From positions 3,865,001 through 3,929,000 of the forward strand of contig NZ_CP087999.1 in the NCBI RefSeq assembly GCF_021044625.1: a stretch of DNA of 64,000 bases. Reading direction: 5' to 3'. The stretch is from Geomonas sp. RF6 (GTDB lineage Bacteria > Desulfobacterota > Desulfuromonadia > Geobacterales > Geobacteraceae). Both the position numbers and the translations under genes were made by a program. Positions 7,676 through 16,395 of the stretch are shown piece by piece. How positions within the stretch are numbered: position 1 is the first letter of the stretch; every line of letters starts with the position of its first letter. A model generated the notes under the pieces. It was not told the DNA's origin, searched no databases, and was given only the letters and a program-made list of their open reading frames with translations.

Positions 7676-8677
7676 CTAACCCTGCGCCTGCACCGCCGTG
7701 ATAGCCGTCACGTCCACGATGTCAGCCACGGAGCAGCCGCGGGAGAGATCATTCACCGGCTTCGCCAGACCCTGGATCACCGGCCCGATCGCCTTCGCGC
7801 CCGCCAGCCTTTCCACGAGCTTGTACCCAATATTCCCTGCATCGAGGGTGGGGAAGATGAGGACGTTCGCCTTCCCCGCCACCTCGCTCCCGGGGGCCTT
7901 CTTCTCGCCAACCGCGGGGATGAGGGCGGCATCCGCCTGCAGCTCGCCGTCGATGCTCAGCTTCGGATCGATGCGCTGGGCGATCTGCAATGCCTGCACT
8001 ACCTTCTCCGCGTCGGCATGGCGTGCGCTCCCCTTGGTGGAGAAGGAGAGCATGGCGATCCGTGCCGGAACGTCGAGGAAGGCGCTGCAGCTCTTCCCGG
8101 TCGCCACCGCGATCTCGGCGAGCGCCTGCGCATCGGGGTTCGGGTTGACGGCGCAGTCGGCGAAGAGCATGACGCCGTTTTCTCCGAATTCCGGCGTCTG
8201 CGTCACCATGAGGAAGAAAGAGGAGACGGTCTTTATTCCCGCTGCCGGCCCGACCGTCTGGAATGCTGCGCGGAGCACGTCTCCGGTTGTGCCTGTCGCG
8301 CCGGCGACCTCACCCGCGGCGTCACCCAGACGAACCATCATTCCCGCGAAGTAGAGGTGGTCGGGGGCGGTGAGGAGCTGCTGCGCCCCCTCGGGGGTGA
8401 GCCCCTTGCTCTTGCGGAGTTCCACCAGCTGGTCGATGTAGTGCGGCAGCTTCGGTGCCGTCACCGGATCGAGGATCTCCACGCCGGCGAGATTCACCCC
8501 GTTCGTCTTCGCAGTCGCCTGGATCTTCTCCGGATTGCCGAGAAGGACGATTTTCGCCAAACCCTGTTCCACGATCTGCTGAGCCGCCACCAGCATCCGG
8601 GTATCATAACTCTCGGGCAGTACTATGGTCTGCTGGTTCTTGCGTGCCTTTTCCTTAATGCTCTCCATTAATTGCAT
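7676..8677 (-). CDS. pta: Phosphate acetyltransferase
   Basis: 333 residues, the usual length of the short Pta family. It interconverts acetyl-CoA and acetyl phosphate, linking acetate and central carbon metabolism. Visible family features: VLPESYDTRMLVAAQQI at the N-terminus, LFADCAVNPNPDAQALAEIA, MLSFSTKGSA, the DGELQADAAL segment, and FPTLDAGNIGYKLVER near the C-terminus. I start at 8677, where GGAGGTCGTATA precedes the ATG; a longer frame from 8764 runs through the promoter and is rejected. Acetate kinase is not adjacent. Confidence 0.93.
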   Translation of the reverse strand: MQLMESIKEKARKNQQTIVLPESYDTRMLVAAQQIVEQGLAKIVLLGNPEKIQATAKTNGVNLAGVEILDPVTAPKLPHYIDQLVELRKSKGLTPEGAQQLLTAPDHLYFAGMMVRLGDAAGEVAGATGTTGDVLRAAFQTVGPAAGIKTVSSFFLMVTQTPEFGENGVMLFADCAVNPNPDAQALAEIAVATGKSCSAFLDVPARIAMLSFSTKGSARHADAEKVVQALQIAQRIDPKLSIDGELQADAALIPAVGEKKAPGSEVAGKANVLIFPTLDAGNIGYKLVERLAGAKAIGPVIQGLAKPVNDLSRGCSVADIVDVTAITAVQAQG

Positions 8678-8710
8678 TATACGACCTCCATTTGTAAAAC
8701 TTCTTTTGAT

Positions 8711-8739
8711 TGTATATAGCAACGGATTGACACGGTCAA
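8711..8739 (-). promoter_or_regulatory. Sigma-70-type promoter for pta
   Basis: On the minus strand TTGACC is followed by exactly 17 bases and TATACA, ending 34 bases before the pta start. Its -35 box abuts the moeA terminator, so moeA and pta are insulated although co-directional. Confidence 0.65.
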
Positions 8740-8740
8740 T

Positions 8741-8773
8741 AAAAAAGCCGTTGCAGCGCTGCATCCGGCTTTC
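8741..8773 (-). terminator. Intrinsic terminator downstream of moeA
   Basis: Read on the minus strand: AAGCCG, an inner GCAGCGCTGC palindrome, CGGCTT, then a T run. It lies 30-60 bases after the moeA stop. Confidence 0.75.
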
Positions 8774-8801
8774 TCACTACGTAATGGTGTTTCAGCTTTC
8801 C

Positions 8802-10013
8802 CTATGGCTCCAGGTGCAGAGATGGGTCGAGGAGGTGCAGGGAGACCTCGGAGCCTGCGGGGAAGAGGGAACCCTCCTCCGGGAGGATCAGGAGGGCATT
8901 CGACCCCACCATGGTGCGCAGGATCCCCGTGTTCTGATCGCCGCTGATCCTCGCGAGGAAGCGCCCTTCCTCCACGCTCACCCGCGCCCGGATAAATGCG
9001 GTCCTTCCCGCCTTCTTCCGTACCTCTTCCTGAAGGATGCCGCGTACGGTGCGGCGCTTCACCGAGGTGTGCCCCATCATCTTCAGGAGCGCCGGGCGCA
9101 CGAACTCCTCGAAAGTGATCATGGTGGAAACGGGGTTCCCCGGAAGGGAGAAGACCGGCACCGTGCCTTTCATCCCGAAGGCGAGGGGCTGCCCCGGCCT
9201 GATGGCGACCTTCCAGAACTGTTCCTCCACCCCGAGCTCCGCGAGGGTATCGCGCACCAGGTCGCGATCCCCCGCAGAGACGCCGGCGGAAGTGACGAGG
9301 AGGTCCGCCTTCAGCCCCTCGGAGAGGAGGGAGAGGTGGCTTTCGTGGTCGTCCCGCGCGATCCCGAGGATCACCGGTTCACCTCCGGCAAGGCGGACGG
9401 CTGCGGCGACCGCAAAGGTGTTGCTGTTCAGGATCTCACCCCTGGCGGGGGTGGTGCCGAGCTCCACCAGCTCGTCGCCGGTGGAGAGGATTGCCACCCG
9501 CGGAATGCGGTAGACCGGGACGAGCGCCGCGGCGCAGGAGGCGAGCATGCTGATCTGGGCCGGTCCGAGCACGGTCCCCGCGGCGAGTACCGTATCCCCC
9601 ACCCCCACGTCCTCACCGGTGAAGCGCAGGTGCGCCCCTTTTTTCACTTCCTTTTGAAGGGTGACCGTACCCTCCCCCTCGCTCGTCTCCTCGAAGGGGA
9701 CGACGGCGTCCGCTCCCGGGGGGATCGGTGCGCCGGTCATGATGCGCGCGGCGCACCCGGCGGTGACGGCGGCCTCGGAGGTCGCCCCGGCGGGGATGTA
9801 GTCAGTGACCTTCAGGGTAACCCCGGGAGCGCAGTCGGCGCTGCGGACGGCAAAGCCGTCCATGGCGGAGTTGTCGCATAGCGGCATCGGCCACGGTGCG
9901 GTCACGTCCTCCGCCAGCACCCTTCCGACTGCGTCGAGGAGCTGCACCCGTTCGGTCCCAAGCGGCACTATCTTGTCGAGCACAAGCTCGCGGGCTTCTT
10001 CAAAGCTTTTCAT
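8802..10013 (-). CDS. moeA: Molybdopterin molybdenumtransferase MoeA
   Basis: 403 residues, normal for MoeA, which inserts molybdate into adenylylated molybdopterin. Family marks: PLCDNSAMDGFAVRSAD near residue 50, ARIMTGAPIPPGADAVVPFE, ILSTGDELVELG..P..GEILNSN, and VAIRPGQPLAFG.....VFSLPGNPVS. AAGGAGCACG precedes the ATG. A MOSC protein gene diverges from it 177 bases away, a sensible pairing since MOSC proteins handle Mo cofactor or metal-sulfur chemistry. Confidence 0.95.
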   Translation of the reverse strand: MKSFEEARELVLDKIVPLGTERVQLLDAVGRVLAEDVTAPWPMPLCDNSAMDGFAVRSADCAPGVTLKVTDYIPAGATSEAAVTAGCAARIMTGAPIPPGADAVVPFEETSEGEGTVTLQKEVKKGAHLRFTGEDVGVGDTVLAAGTVLGPAQISMLASCAAALVPVYRIPRVAILSTGDELVELGTTPARGEILNSNTFAVAAAVRLAGGEPVILGIARDDHESHLSLLSEGLKADLLVTSAGVSAGDRDLVRDTLAELGVEEQFWKVAIRPGQPLAFGMKGTVPVFSLPGNPVSTMITFEEFVRPALLKMMGHTSVKRRTVRGILQEEVRKKAGRTAFIRARVSVEEGRFLARISGDQNTGILRTMVGSNALLILPEEGSLFPAGSEVSLHLLDPSLHLEP

Positions 10014-10190
10014 CGTGCTCCTTTTTCACCAACCCGCACCGGCGCCGGGGAGGGGCCGGCCGGGAATAGCCGTTAATTCACGAAACTCAATAGCATATTT
10101 CGAACAAAAATGGAAATTAATTACCCGGAAAGAGGAGTAACGTGGTATAGATAGCGATCGTTGCAACCACAAAATCGGCAGGGGGACAGC

Positions 10191-10625
10191 ATGAGTGGTA
10201 AGGTCGTGGCGGTCAATGTAAGTCTTGAGAAGGGTCAGAGAAAGACACCGGTTCCTTCGGTAACGCTCCTGGTGGAACACGGGATAGAGGGGGATGCCCA
10301 CGCCGGGGACTGGCATCGCCAGGTAAGTCTTCTTGCCATGGAGAGCATCGACAAGATGAAGGCGATGGGGCTCGATGTAAAGGAGGGGGATTTTGCCGAG
10401 AACATCACCACACTCGGGGTTGAGCTGGTGACCCTTCCGATCGGGACGAAGATGACGATCGGGGACTCCCTTCTGGAGGTTACCCAGATCGGCAAGGAAT
10501 GCCACACCCGCTGCGCCATCTACCACCAGGCCGGCGACTGCGTCATGCCGAAGGAAGGGATCTTTGCCAGGGTCCTCACCGGCGGCGTTGTGCAGCCTGG
10601 CGACACGGTGCAGATCCTCCCGTAG
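10191..10625 (+). CDS. MOSC domain protein
   Basis: 144 residues from the ATG at 10191; an upstream TTG at 10161 has no ribosome site. The product is almost entirely a MOSC domain (VSLLAMESID, GDFAENITTLG, IGTKMTIGD, then IGKECHTRCAI with the conserved Cys, and IFARVLTGG). MOSC domains carry sulfur or bind molybdenum cofactor. Divergent from moeA, so a role in Mo cofactor use or delivery is likely but not proven. It is followed by a strong hairpin shared with the convergent htrA. Confidence 0.88.
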   Translation: MSGKVVAVNVSLEKGQRKTPVPSVTLLVEHGIEGDAHAGDWHRQVSLLAMESIDKMKAMGLDVKEGDFAENITTLGVELVTLPIGTKMTIGDSLLEVTQIGKECHTRCAIYHQAGDCVMPKEGIFARVLTGGVVQPGDTVQILP

Positions 10626-10635
10626 CGCTCCTTCC

Positions 10636-10664
10636 GTTGCGGGGGGAGGTCGTCCCCCCGCAAC
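10636..10664. terminator. Strong hairpin between convergent MOSC gene and htrA
   Basis: GTTGCGGGGGGA and TCCCCCCGCAAC form a perfect 12-bp stem with a five-base loop. There is no T run on either side, so termination efficiency is uncertain. Confidence 0.55.
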
Positions 10665-10672
10665 CGCTATCG

Positions 10673-12082
10673 TCACTTCGTGGGCACCGAGATGTAGAAG
10701 GTTTCCTTCCCGCGTTTTACAAGGAGGAGAACTTTCTCCCCTTTCATCGGTGCCGCCTCGAATTCGCGCACGGTGCGCACCGCCTTTCGGTTTACCTCCT
10801 TGATGATGTCGCCGGCCTCCAGTCCCGCCTCGTCAGCCTGGCTTCCGGGCTGAACCGCGATCACCAGCACCCCATCCTTCTCCGATATCCCCAGCTCCTT
10901 CTGTATCTGCGGCGTCAGGTCCTCGAGCTTCATCCCGAGCACCCCTTCGCTCTTCGTCGACGGCGTCGCCTCTCCAGCTTCCTCTTCGGCGAGTTCCTTT
11001 ATCTTCGCGCTCTTCGTGATCTCCTTCCCCTCCCGTACGATGCGCACCTTCGCCTCTTTGCCGACCGGGGTTGCCGCTACGACTCGGGGGAGATCGGAGG
11101 AGGACTTGATTTCCTTTCCGTCGAAGGAGAGGATGACGTCACCACGCAGAATTCCCGCCGCCTCTGCAGGCCCCCCCGGAGCCACATCAGCGACGAGCGC
11201 CCCCTTCGGCTCCTTCAGGGTGAACGATTCCGCGATCTCAGGGGTCACCTGCTGGATCGTCACGCCGAGCCACCCCCGGACCACCTTCCCCTTTTCCCTT
11301 AACTGGGCGATGACGACCTTTGCGCTGCTGCTCGGGATGGCAAAGCCTACCCCCTGTCCCCCCGAAATCATGATGCTGGTGATCCCGATGACCTCACCCT
11401 GGAGGTTCACGAGGGGCCCGCCGCTGTTTCCGGGATTGATCGCCGCATCTGTCTGCAAAAAGTCGTCGTACGGGCCCGCCCCGATGACGCGCCCGGTGGC
11501 GCTGATGATGCCGTGGGTTACCGAGTGCTCAAGGCCGAAGGGGTTTCCCACCGCGAGGACCCAGTCCCCCACGCGGGCGCGGGTGGAGTCGCCGAGAACG
11601 AGGAAGGGGAGATCCTTCGCCTCGGAGGAGATCTTTATGAGGGCGAGGTCGGTCTTTGCGTCCCTTCCCACGACCTTCGCGGTGAACTCCCTCCCGTCGC
11701 TCAGGCGCACCTTGATCTCATCCGCCTTCTCCACCACGTGGCTGTTGGTGATGATGTACCCCTCGCGGTCGAAGATGAAACCGGACCCGAGGCCGCTTTG
11801 CTTCATCTCCCGATCCGGCTTGTCCTCGAAGAAGCGGCGGTTCTCCCCGAAGGGGTTCTGCCCCGGCCCGAAGAAGAAGCGGAAGTGGTCGTCGGGGACC
11901 TTGACGGTCGAGACGGTGCTCACGTTGACGACCGCGGGACGGATCTTTTCCGCCAGATCGGCAAGGGACGGGAAAAGCTCCGTCTTTGCCCCCGCATTAC
12001 CCGCTGCGCGAACCGGCAGGGGGACAAGGAGCGTTGCGAGCAGGAGGAACGAAATCACTCTGGCAAAAGGGGAGGTATGCAT
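10673..12082 (-). CDS. Periplasmic serine protease, HtrA/DegP family (Do-like)
   Basis: 469 residues. A signal peptide covers residues 1-26 (ending VRAA). The trypsin-like domain has the catalytic triad H115 (ITNSHVV), D145 (TDLALIK) and S220 (GNSGGPL). Two PDZ domains follow, around residues 260-350 (RGWLGVTIQQ) and 375-465 (GVLGMKLEDL). It degrades or refolds damaged envelope proteins. AAGGAGAAGGCC precedes the ATG, and a plausible sigma-70 promoter lies upstream. The FGPGQNPF insert before the protease core is common in this family. Confidence 0.93.
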   Translation of the reverse strand: MHTSPFARVISFLLLATLLVPLPVRAAGNAGAKTELFPSLADLAEKIRPAVVNVSTVSTVKVPDDHFRFFFGPGQNPFGENRRFFEDKPDREMKQSGLGSGFIFDREGYIITNSHVVEKADEIKVRLSDGREFTAKVVGRDAKTDLALIKISSEAKDLPFLVLGDSTRARVGDWVLAVGNPFGLEHSVTHGIISATGRVIGAGPYDDFLQTDAAINPGNSGGPLVNLQGEVIGITSIMISGGQGVGFAIPSSSAKVVIAQLREKGKVVRGWLGVTIQQVTPEIAESFTLKEPKGALVADVAPGGPAEAAGILRGDVILSFDGKEIKSSSDLPRVVAATPVGKEAKVRIVREGKEITKSAKIKELAEEEAGEATPSTKSEGVLGMKLEDLTPQIQKELGISEKDGVLVIAVQPGSQADEAGLEAGDIIKEVNRKAVRTVREFEAAPMKGEKVLLLVKRGKETFYISVPTK

Positions 12083-12198
12083 GGCCTTCTCCTTGGGTAC
12101 GGCATGTGCTGAAAGGAAGCTCGCGAGCTATGCAGGTGCGGGATGCTCCGAGTGCGGGTGCGCCGGTGGAAGGGGAGAGTCGGGTGCGCATTAAAATT

Positions 12199-12226
12199 TT
12201 TATAACACGTTGCTGTACAAAAACAA
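12199..12226 (-). promoter_or_regulatory. Candidate sigma-70 promoter for the htrA gene
   Basis: On the minus strand TTGTTT, 16 bases, TATAAA, in a locally AT-rich patch about 120 bases before the htrA start. Confidence 0.45.
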
Positions 12227-12578
12227 TCGGGTAAAGTAGATGCTGGATTCCCGGGAGGCCTTGATACGCGCGCCTTCGGCGGTAAAAGGGAGTACGGGAG
12301 GGGCATCCTTGACCTCCTTTGCGACCTTTATCCCGACGGTCTTGGAGTCAGGGAAGAGGGTGCGCAGGGAACTCCTCTGCGAGGGGGGCAGCATTTCGCC
12401 GGAGTCGATGTGCGGCAGACCTTTCAGGAGACGCTGCAGCGGATTTCCGCCCTACACGCTCCTCATAGCATTCAACCCTGCATTCGCTTCGGCTCCGCCG
12501 GACGCTCATCTTTCCCCAGCCTTCACGGCACCTCCTGCTTCCAGGTGCTCCCGCCGGCGACTCCGCAAGGAGCAAACA
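12227..12578. other. Intergenic stretch without a supported gene
   Basis: Frames run through here on both strands (including an N-terminal extension of the DUF488 frame), but none has a ribosome site or recognisable product. The ribosome site for DUF488 lies at its end. Confidence 0.5.
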
Positions 12579-12920
12579 ATGGTGAAGATAAAGCGGGTCT
12601 ACGATGCGCCGGAAGAGGGGGATGGCCGCAGGGTGCTGGTCGACCGCCTCTGGCCCCGCGGGCTTACGAAGGAGAAGGGTGCAGTCGACCTGTGGGCAAA
12701 GGAGATCGCCCCGAGCGACGAGCTGCGCCGCTGGTTCGGCCACGATCGGGAGAAGTGGCGGGAATTCAAGGCCCGTTACAGAGGGGAGCTCGAGGGGCAG
12801 GGGGACCTGGTGCGGGAGCTTCGGGGGATGGCGCGGCAGGGGACCGTTACCCTCCTGTACGCGGCGAGGGACGAGGAGCACAACAACGCCGTCGTCCTGA
12901 AAGAGATCCTGGAACGCTAG
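12579..12920 (+). CDS. DUF488 family protein
   Basis: 113 residues. The pattern KIKRVYDAPEEGDGRRVLVD, RLWPRGLTKEK, LWAKEIAPSDELRRWFGHD, and TLLYAARDEEHNNAVVLKE is the DUF488 family (YeaO-type), whose biochemical role is not established. AAGGAGCAAACA precedes the ATG at 12579. A frame open further upstream (12240) is an extension without homology. It is separated by about 100 bases from the Rieske gene. Confidence 0.9.
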   Translation: MVKIKRVYDAPEEGDGRRVLVDRLWPRGLTKEKGAVDLWAKEIAPSDELRRWFGHDREKWREFKARYRGELEGQGDLVRELRGMARQGTVTLLYAARDEEHNNAVVLKEILER

Positions 12921-13021
12921 CCGGTCTTTCCTGCCGCGGGGCTTCCGCGGGAATGGCGGGCTCATTTATAATAGAGATGCGACGAAGGCTGGGACGCCCG
13001 GCCTCCATCTGGGGGATGCAC

Positions 13022-13441
13022 ATGGAAAAAGAGAGCAGGAGAAAGTTTTTGGGCGCGTGCCTCGGAGGGGCCGTTGTCGTTGCCGGTGCCGCCGCCATCT
13101 ATCCGATATACAGCTATCTCGCGCCGCGCGGCGCCACGGGAGGGGCGGAAAAGGTGAAGATACCGGAGGGGGAGGTGCCGGAAGGTGGTGCGCGCTTCTT
13201 CGAGTACGCCGGTTCTTCCGCCGTTGTGGTGAGGACGAAGGAAAGCGGCGTCGTCGCTCTCTCCGCGGTGTGCACCCACCTCGGCTGCATCGTGCAGTGG
13301 GACAAGCAGACCCAGAACCTCGTCTGCCCCTGCCACGCCGGCCACTACGACGCCCAGGGGAACGTGCTCTCCGGTCCCCCGCCGAAACCGCTTCCGAAGC
13401 TCCCTTTCACCGTCTCCAACGGTCAGATCGTCGTCGGCTAG
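13022..13441 (+). CDS. Rieske [2Fe-2S] protein with Tat-type signal
   Basis: 139 residues. The N-terminus ESRRKFLGACLGG is a twin-arginine signal, followed by a hydrophobic anchor (to about residue 35), so it is exported folded and stays membrane-attached. The cluster ligands are in CTHLGC and CPCHAGHYD, the two Rieske boxes; the Cys pair for the stabilising disulfide is present. Such proteins serve quinol-cytochrome c oxidoreductases. No cytochrome b gene is next to it: an aconitase gene follows 44 bases downstream. The start at 13022 is favoured by GGGGG six bases upstream; an in-frame ATG at 13016 is possible. Confidence 0.88.
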   Translation: MEKESRRKFLGACLGGAVVVAGAAAIYPIYSYLAPRGATGGAEKVKIPEGEVPEGGARFFEYAGSSAVVVRTKESGVVALSAVCTHLGCIVQWDKQTQNLVCPCHAGHYDAQGNVLSGPPPKPLPKLPFTVSNGQIVVG

Positions 13442-13484
13442 CCGGCGACCTCTGCTACCTCGTCCGGAGCAACAAGGAGATGTC

Positions 13485-15425
13485 ATGGGAAAGAACCTCG
13501 CAACGAAGATCCTGGAGAATCACCTGGTGGAGGGGGCGCTCGTCCCCGGCACCGAGATTGCCATAAAGATCGATCACACCCTCCTGCAGGACGCCACCGG
13601 CACGATGGCGATGCTGGAGTTCATGGCGACCGGCACCCCGGAGGTGAAGGTGGAGCTGGCGGCCCAGTACATCGACCACAACCTCCTGCAGACCGACAAC
13701 AAGAACGCGGACGACCACGCCTTCCTCACCAGCGCAGCCCAGCGCTTCGGTATCCACCTTTCCAAGCCGGGAAACGGCGTCTCGCACCAGGTGAACCTGG
13801 AGCGCTTCGGTGTCCCCGGGAAGACCCTTCTCGGCGCCGACTCCCATACCCCGACGGCGGCAGGGCTTGCCGAGATCGCCATCGGTGCGGGGGGGATGGA
13901 TGTGGCGCTCGCCATGGCCGGTCACCCCTTCCACCTCACCTGCCCGAAGATATGGGGGGTGAAGCTGACTGGGCAGCTCCAGCCGTGGGTTTCGGCAAAG
14001 GACGTAATCCTGGAGATGCTGCGCCGCCACACCGTGAAAGGCGGGGTCGGGAAGATCATCGAGTACTACGGCCCGGGAGTCGCCACCCTGTCGGCCACCG
14101 ACCGTGCGACGATAGGGAACATGGGGGCGGAGCTCGGGGCGACGACGAGCCTTTTTCCGAGCGACGAGCGCACCCGGGAGTTCCTGGAGGCGCAGGACCG
14201 CGGCTCCTCCTGGTTCGAGCTCTCCGCAGATCCGGACGCCACCTATGACGAGTACGAGGAGATCGACCTGAGCGCGGTGGAACCCCTTATCGCCTGCCCC
14301 TCCTCGCCGGACAACGTGGTGCCGGTGCGGGAGGTGGAGGGGACGAAGGTCGACCAGGTGCTGGTGGGGAGTTCGGTAAACTCCTCGTTCAGGGATCTCA
14401 TGAACGTGTGCCTCGTGCTGGAGGGGAGAAAGGTCGCGCAGGGGATCTCCTTCCACGTCAACCCCGGAAGCCGCCAGGTCCTGGAAAACGTGGTTGCCCG
14501 CGGCGGCTTCATGATGCTTCTCCTGGCGGGCGCCCAGATCCACCAGTCCGGCTGCCTCGGCTGCATCGGGATGGGGCAGGCGCCGGGGACGAACCAGGTC
14601 TCGCTGCGCACCTTCCCGCGCAACTTCCCGGGGCGCAGCGGCACCCTGAACGACCGGGTCTACCTCTGCTCCCCGGAGACCGCCGCGGCGGCAGGGATTT
14701 TCGGCGTCATCACCGATCCGAGAAAGCTCGGGGAGCTCCTCCCGTGGCCGGCACTCTCCAACCCGGAGAAGTACGTAGTCGACGACGCCGGGATCATCTT
14801 CCCCTCCGAGGAGGGGAAAAAGACCGAGATCGTCACCGGCCCGAACATCGTCCCCTTCCCCGACTTCCCCCCGCTTCCGGAAGACCTGGAGCTCGAAGTC
14901 GTCATCAAGGTGGGAAACAACATCTCCACCGACGCCATCATGCCGGCGGGGAACAAGGTTCTCCCGTACCGGAGCAACATACCGGCGATCAGCCAGTTCG
15001 TCTTCGAGCAGCTCGACCCGGAGTTTGCCGCACGCGCGAAGGAGAAGGGGAGCGGCGCGGTCGTCGGCGGCGAGAACTACGGGCAGGGGTCCTCGCGCGA
15101 GCACGCGGCGCTCGCCCCGCGCTACCTGGGAATCCAGGTGAAGATAGCGAAGGGGTTCGCCCGCATCCACCGTTCCAACCTCTTCAACTTCGGGATCATC
15201 CCCCTCACCTTCAAGGACCCGGCGGACTACGACATGCTGCAGCAGGGGGACCGCATTCGCCTGAAGGGGGTGCGCACCCTCATCGCGAGCGGCGCGGAGG
15301 AGATACCGGTTGAGGTGAACGGCCGCACCATCATCACCCTTCTGTCCGCCTCCGAGCGGGAGCGCCAGGAACTGGTGGCGGGCGGGCTCCTGAACCTCGT
15401 AAGGCAGGGAGGGAGCCATGGCTGA
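13485..15425 (+). CDS. Aconitate hydratase (short, single-chain putative aconitase type)
   Basis: 646 residues, shorter than AcnA or AcnB (about 860-890), matching the small aconitase group. It should isomerise citrate and isocitrate with a [4Fe-4S] cluster. Visible: ADSHTPTAAGLAEIAIGAGG, IACPSSPDNV (first cluster Cys), the SGCLGCIGMGQ pair of cluster Cys, and the swivel domain with GGENYGQGSSREHAALAPR and KGFARIHRSNLFNFGI. AAGGAGATGTC precedes the ATG. Its last 8 bases overlap the start of the E1alpha gene, so it is translated in one operon with pyruvate dehydrogenase. A homoaconitase/isopropylmalate-type activity cannot be excluded by eye. Confidence 0.88.
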   Translation: MGKNLATKILENHLVEGALVPGTEIAIKIDHTLLQDATGTMAMLEFMATGTPEVKVELAAQYIDHNLLQTDNKNADDHAFLTSAAQRFGIHLSKPGNGVSHQVNLERFGVPGKTLLGADSHTPTAAGLAEIAIGAGGMDVALAMAGHPFHLTCPKIWGVKLTGQLQPWVSAKDVILEMLRRHTVKGGVGKIIEYYGPGVATLSATDRATIGNMGAELGATTSLFPSDERTREFLEAQDRGSSWFELSADPDATYDEYEEIDLSAVEPLIACPSSPDNVVPVREVEGTKVDQVLVGSSVNSSFRDLMNVCLVLEGRKVAQGISFHVNPGSRQVLENVVARGGFMMLLLAGAQIHQSGCLGCIGMGQAPGTNQVSLRTFPRNFPGRSGTLNDRVYLCSPETAAAAGIFGVITDPRKLGELLPWPALSNPEKYVVDDAGIIFPSEEGKKTEIVTGPNIVPFPDFPPLPEDLELEVVIKVGNNISTDAIMPAGNKVLPYRSNIPAISQFVFEQLDPEFAARAKEKGSGAVVGGENYGQGSSREHAALAPRYLGIQVKIAKGFARIHRSNLFNFGIIPLTFKDPADYDMLQQGDRIRLKGVRTLIASGAEEIPVEVNGRTIITLLSASERERQELVAGGLLNLVRQGGSHG

Positions 15426-16395
15426 TGAACTGAAAGAGCTTTTGTCGGACGAGGATCTGCTGCGCTTTTACGAGCAGATGGTCCTCTCCCGCGAGTTCGA
15501 GGAGAGCTGCGCCGAGCAGTACACGAAGGGGCACATCACCGGATTTTTGCACCTCTACAGCGGGCAGGAGGCGGTGGCGGTGGGGACGATCGCAGGGGTG
15601 GAGAAGGAGGATTACGTCCTTTCCGCCTACCGCGATCACGCCCAGGCGATCGTCAGGGGCGCCGATCCGAAAGAGGTCATGGCGGAGCTTTTCGGGAAGG
15701 CGTCAGGGATGTGCAAGGGGAAGGGGGGATCGATGCACCTCTTCAACCGCGAGAACAACTTCATGGGGGGGTACGCCATCGTCGGCGGCCAGTTTCCCAT
15801 TGCTGTCGGGCTCGCCTACGCCTCTCGCATGCGCGGGGAGAACCGCATCTCCGTCTGCTTCTTCGGCGACGGCGCCATCAACCAGGGGACGTGGCACGAG
15901 TCTCTGAACTGGGCGAGGGTATGGGAACTCCCCGTTCTCTTCATCTGCGAGAACAACTTCTACGGGATCGGGACAGGGGTGCAGCGCGCCTCCGCCCTTT
16001 CCTCCCTGCACCGGCGCACCTGCGGCTACGACATCCCGAGCGAACAGGTCGACGGGATGGACGTCATCGCTATGTACAAGGCGGTGCACAGGGCCGCGGC
16101 GTGGGTGCGCGAAAGGCAGCGCCCCTACTTCATCGAGGCGCTCACCTACCGCTTCCGGGGGCACTCCATGGCGGACCCGGCGAAGTACCGGCCGAGCGCC
16201 GAACAGGAGGTGTGGCGGAGCCGCGACCCTATTCCCGCCTTTGCAAAAAGGCTCATCGAGGCGGGCATTACCGACGACGGGAAGCTGAAGGAGATACGGG
16301 ACCGCTGCGCGACCGAGGTGGAGGAGGCGGTGCGCTTCGCCGAGGAATCCCCCTGGCCTGAGGATTCTGCGGTCTGGGAGGATATCTATGTCTGA
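15418..16395 (+). CDS. pdhA: Pyruvate dehydrogenase E1 component, alpha subunit
   Basis: 325 residues. It decarboxylates pyruvate with thiamine diphosphate, together with the beta subunit. The TPP motif GDGAINQGTWHESLNWA...ENNFYGIGT is intact, as are CKGKGGSMH and the YRFRGHSMADPAKYR phosphorylation-loop region. AGGGAGGGAGCC precedes the ATG, which lies inside the end of the aconitase gene. The stop overlaps the pdhB start by 8 bases. Branched-chain 2-oxoacid or acetoin dehydrogenases have similar E1 chains; the sequence fits the pyruvate/acetoin group best. Confidence 0.9.
   Translation: MADELKELLSDEDLLRFYEQMVLSREFEESCAEQYTKGHITGFLHLYSGQEAVAVGTIAGVEKEDYVLSAYRDHAQAIVRGADPKEVMAELFGKASGMCKGKGGSMHLFNRENNFMGGYAIVGGQFPIAVGLAYASRMRGENRISVCFFGDGAINQGTWHESLNWARVWELPVLFICENNFYGIGTGVQRASALSSLHRRTCGYDIPSEQVDGMDVIAMYKAVHRAAAWVRERQRPYFIEALTYRFRGHSMADPAKYRPSAEQEVWRSRDPIPAFAKRLIEAGITDDGKLKEIRDRCATEVEEAVRFAEESPWPEDSAVWEDIYV

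Noticed and set aside
12240-12578. N-terminal extension of the DUF488 frame and an overlapping minus-strand frame (12200-12394)
   Set aside because: Neither has a ribosome site or recognisable sequence; the ATG at 12579 has AAGGAG and begins exactly where family similarity begins.
13455-15419. 654-codon minus-strand frame opposite aconitase
   Set aside because: Codon-shadow of a high-GC gene; the product is Arg/His-rich nonsense while the plus strand is a clear aconitase.
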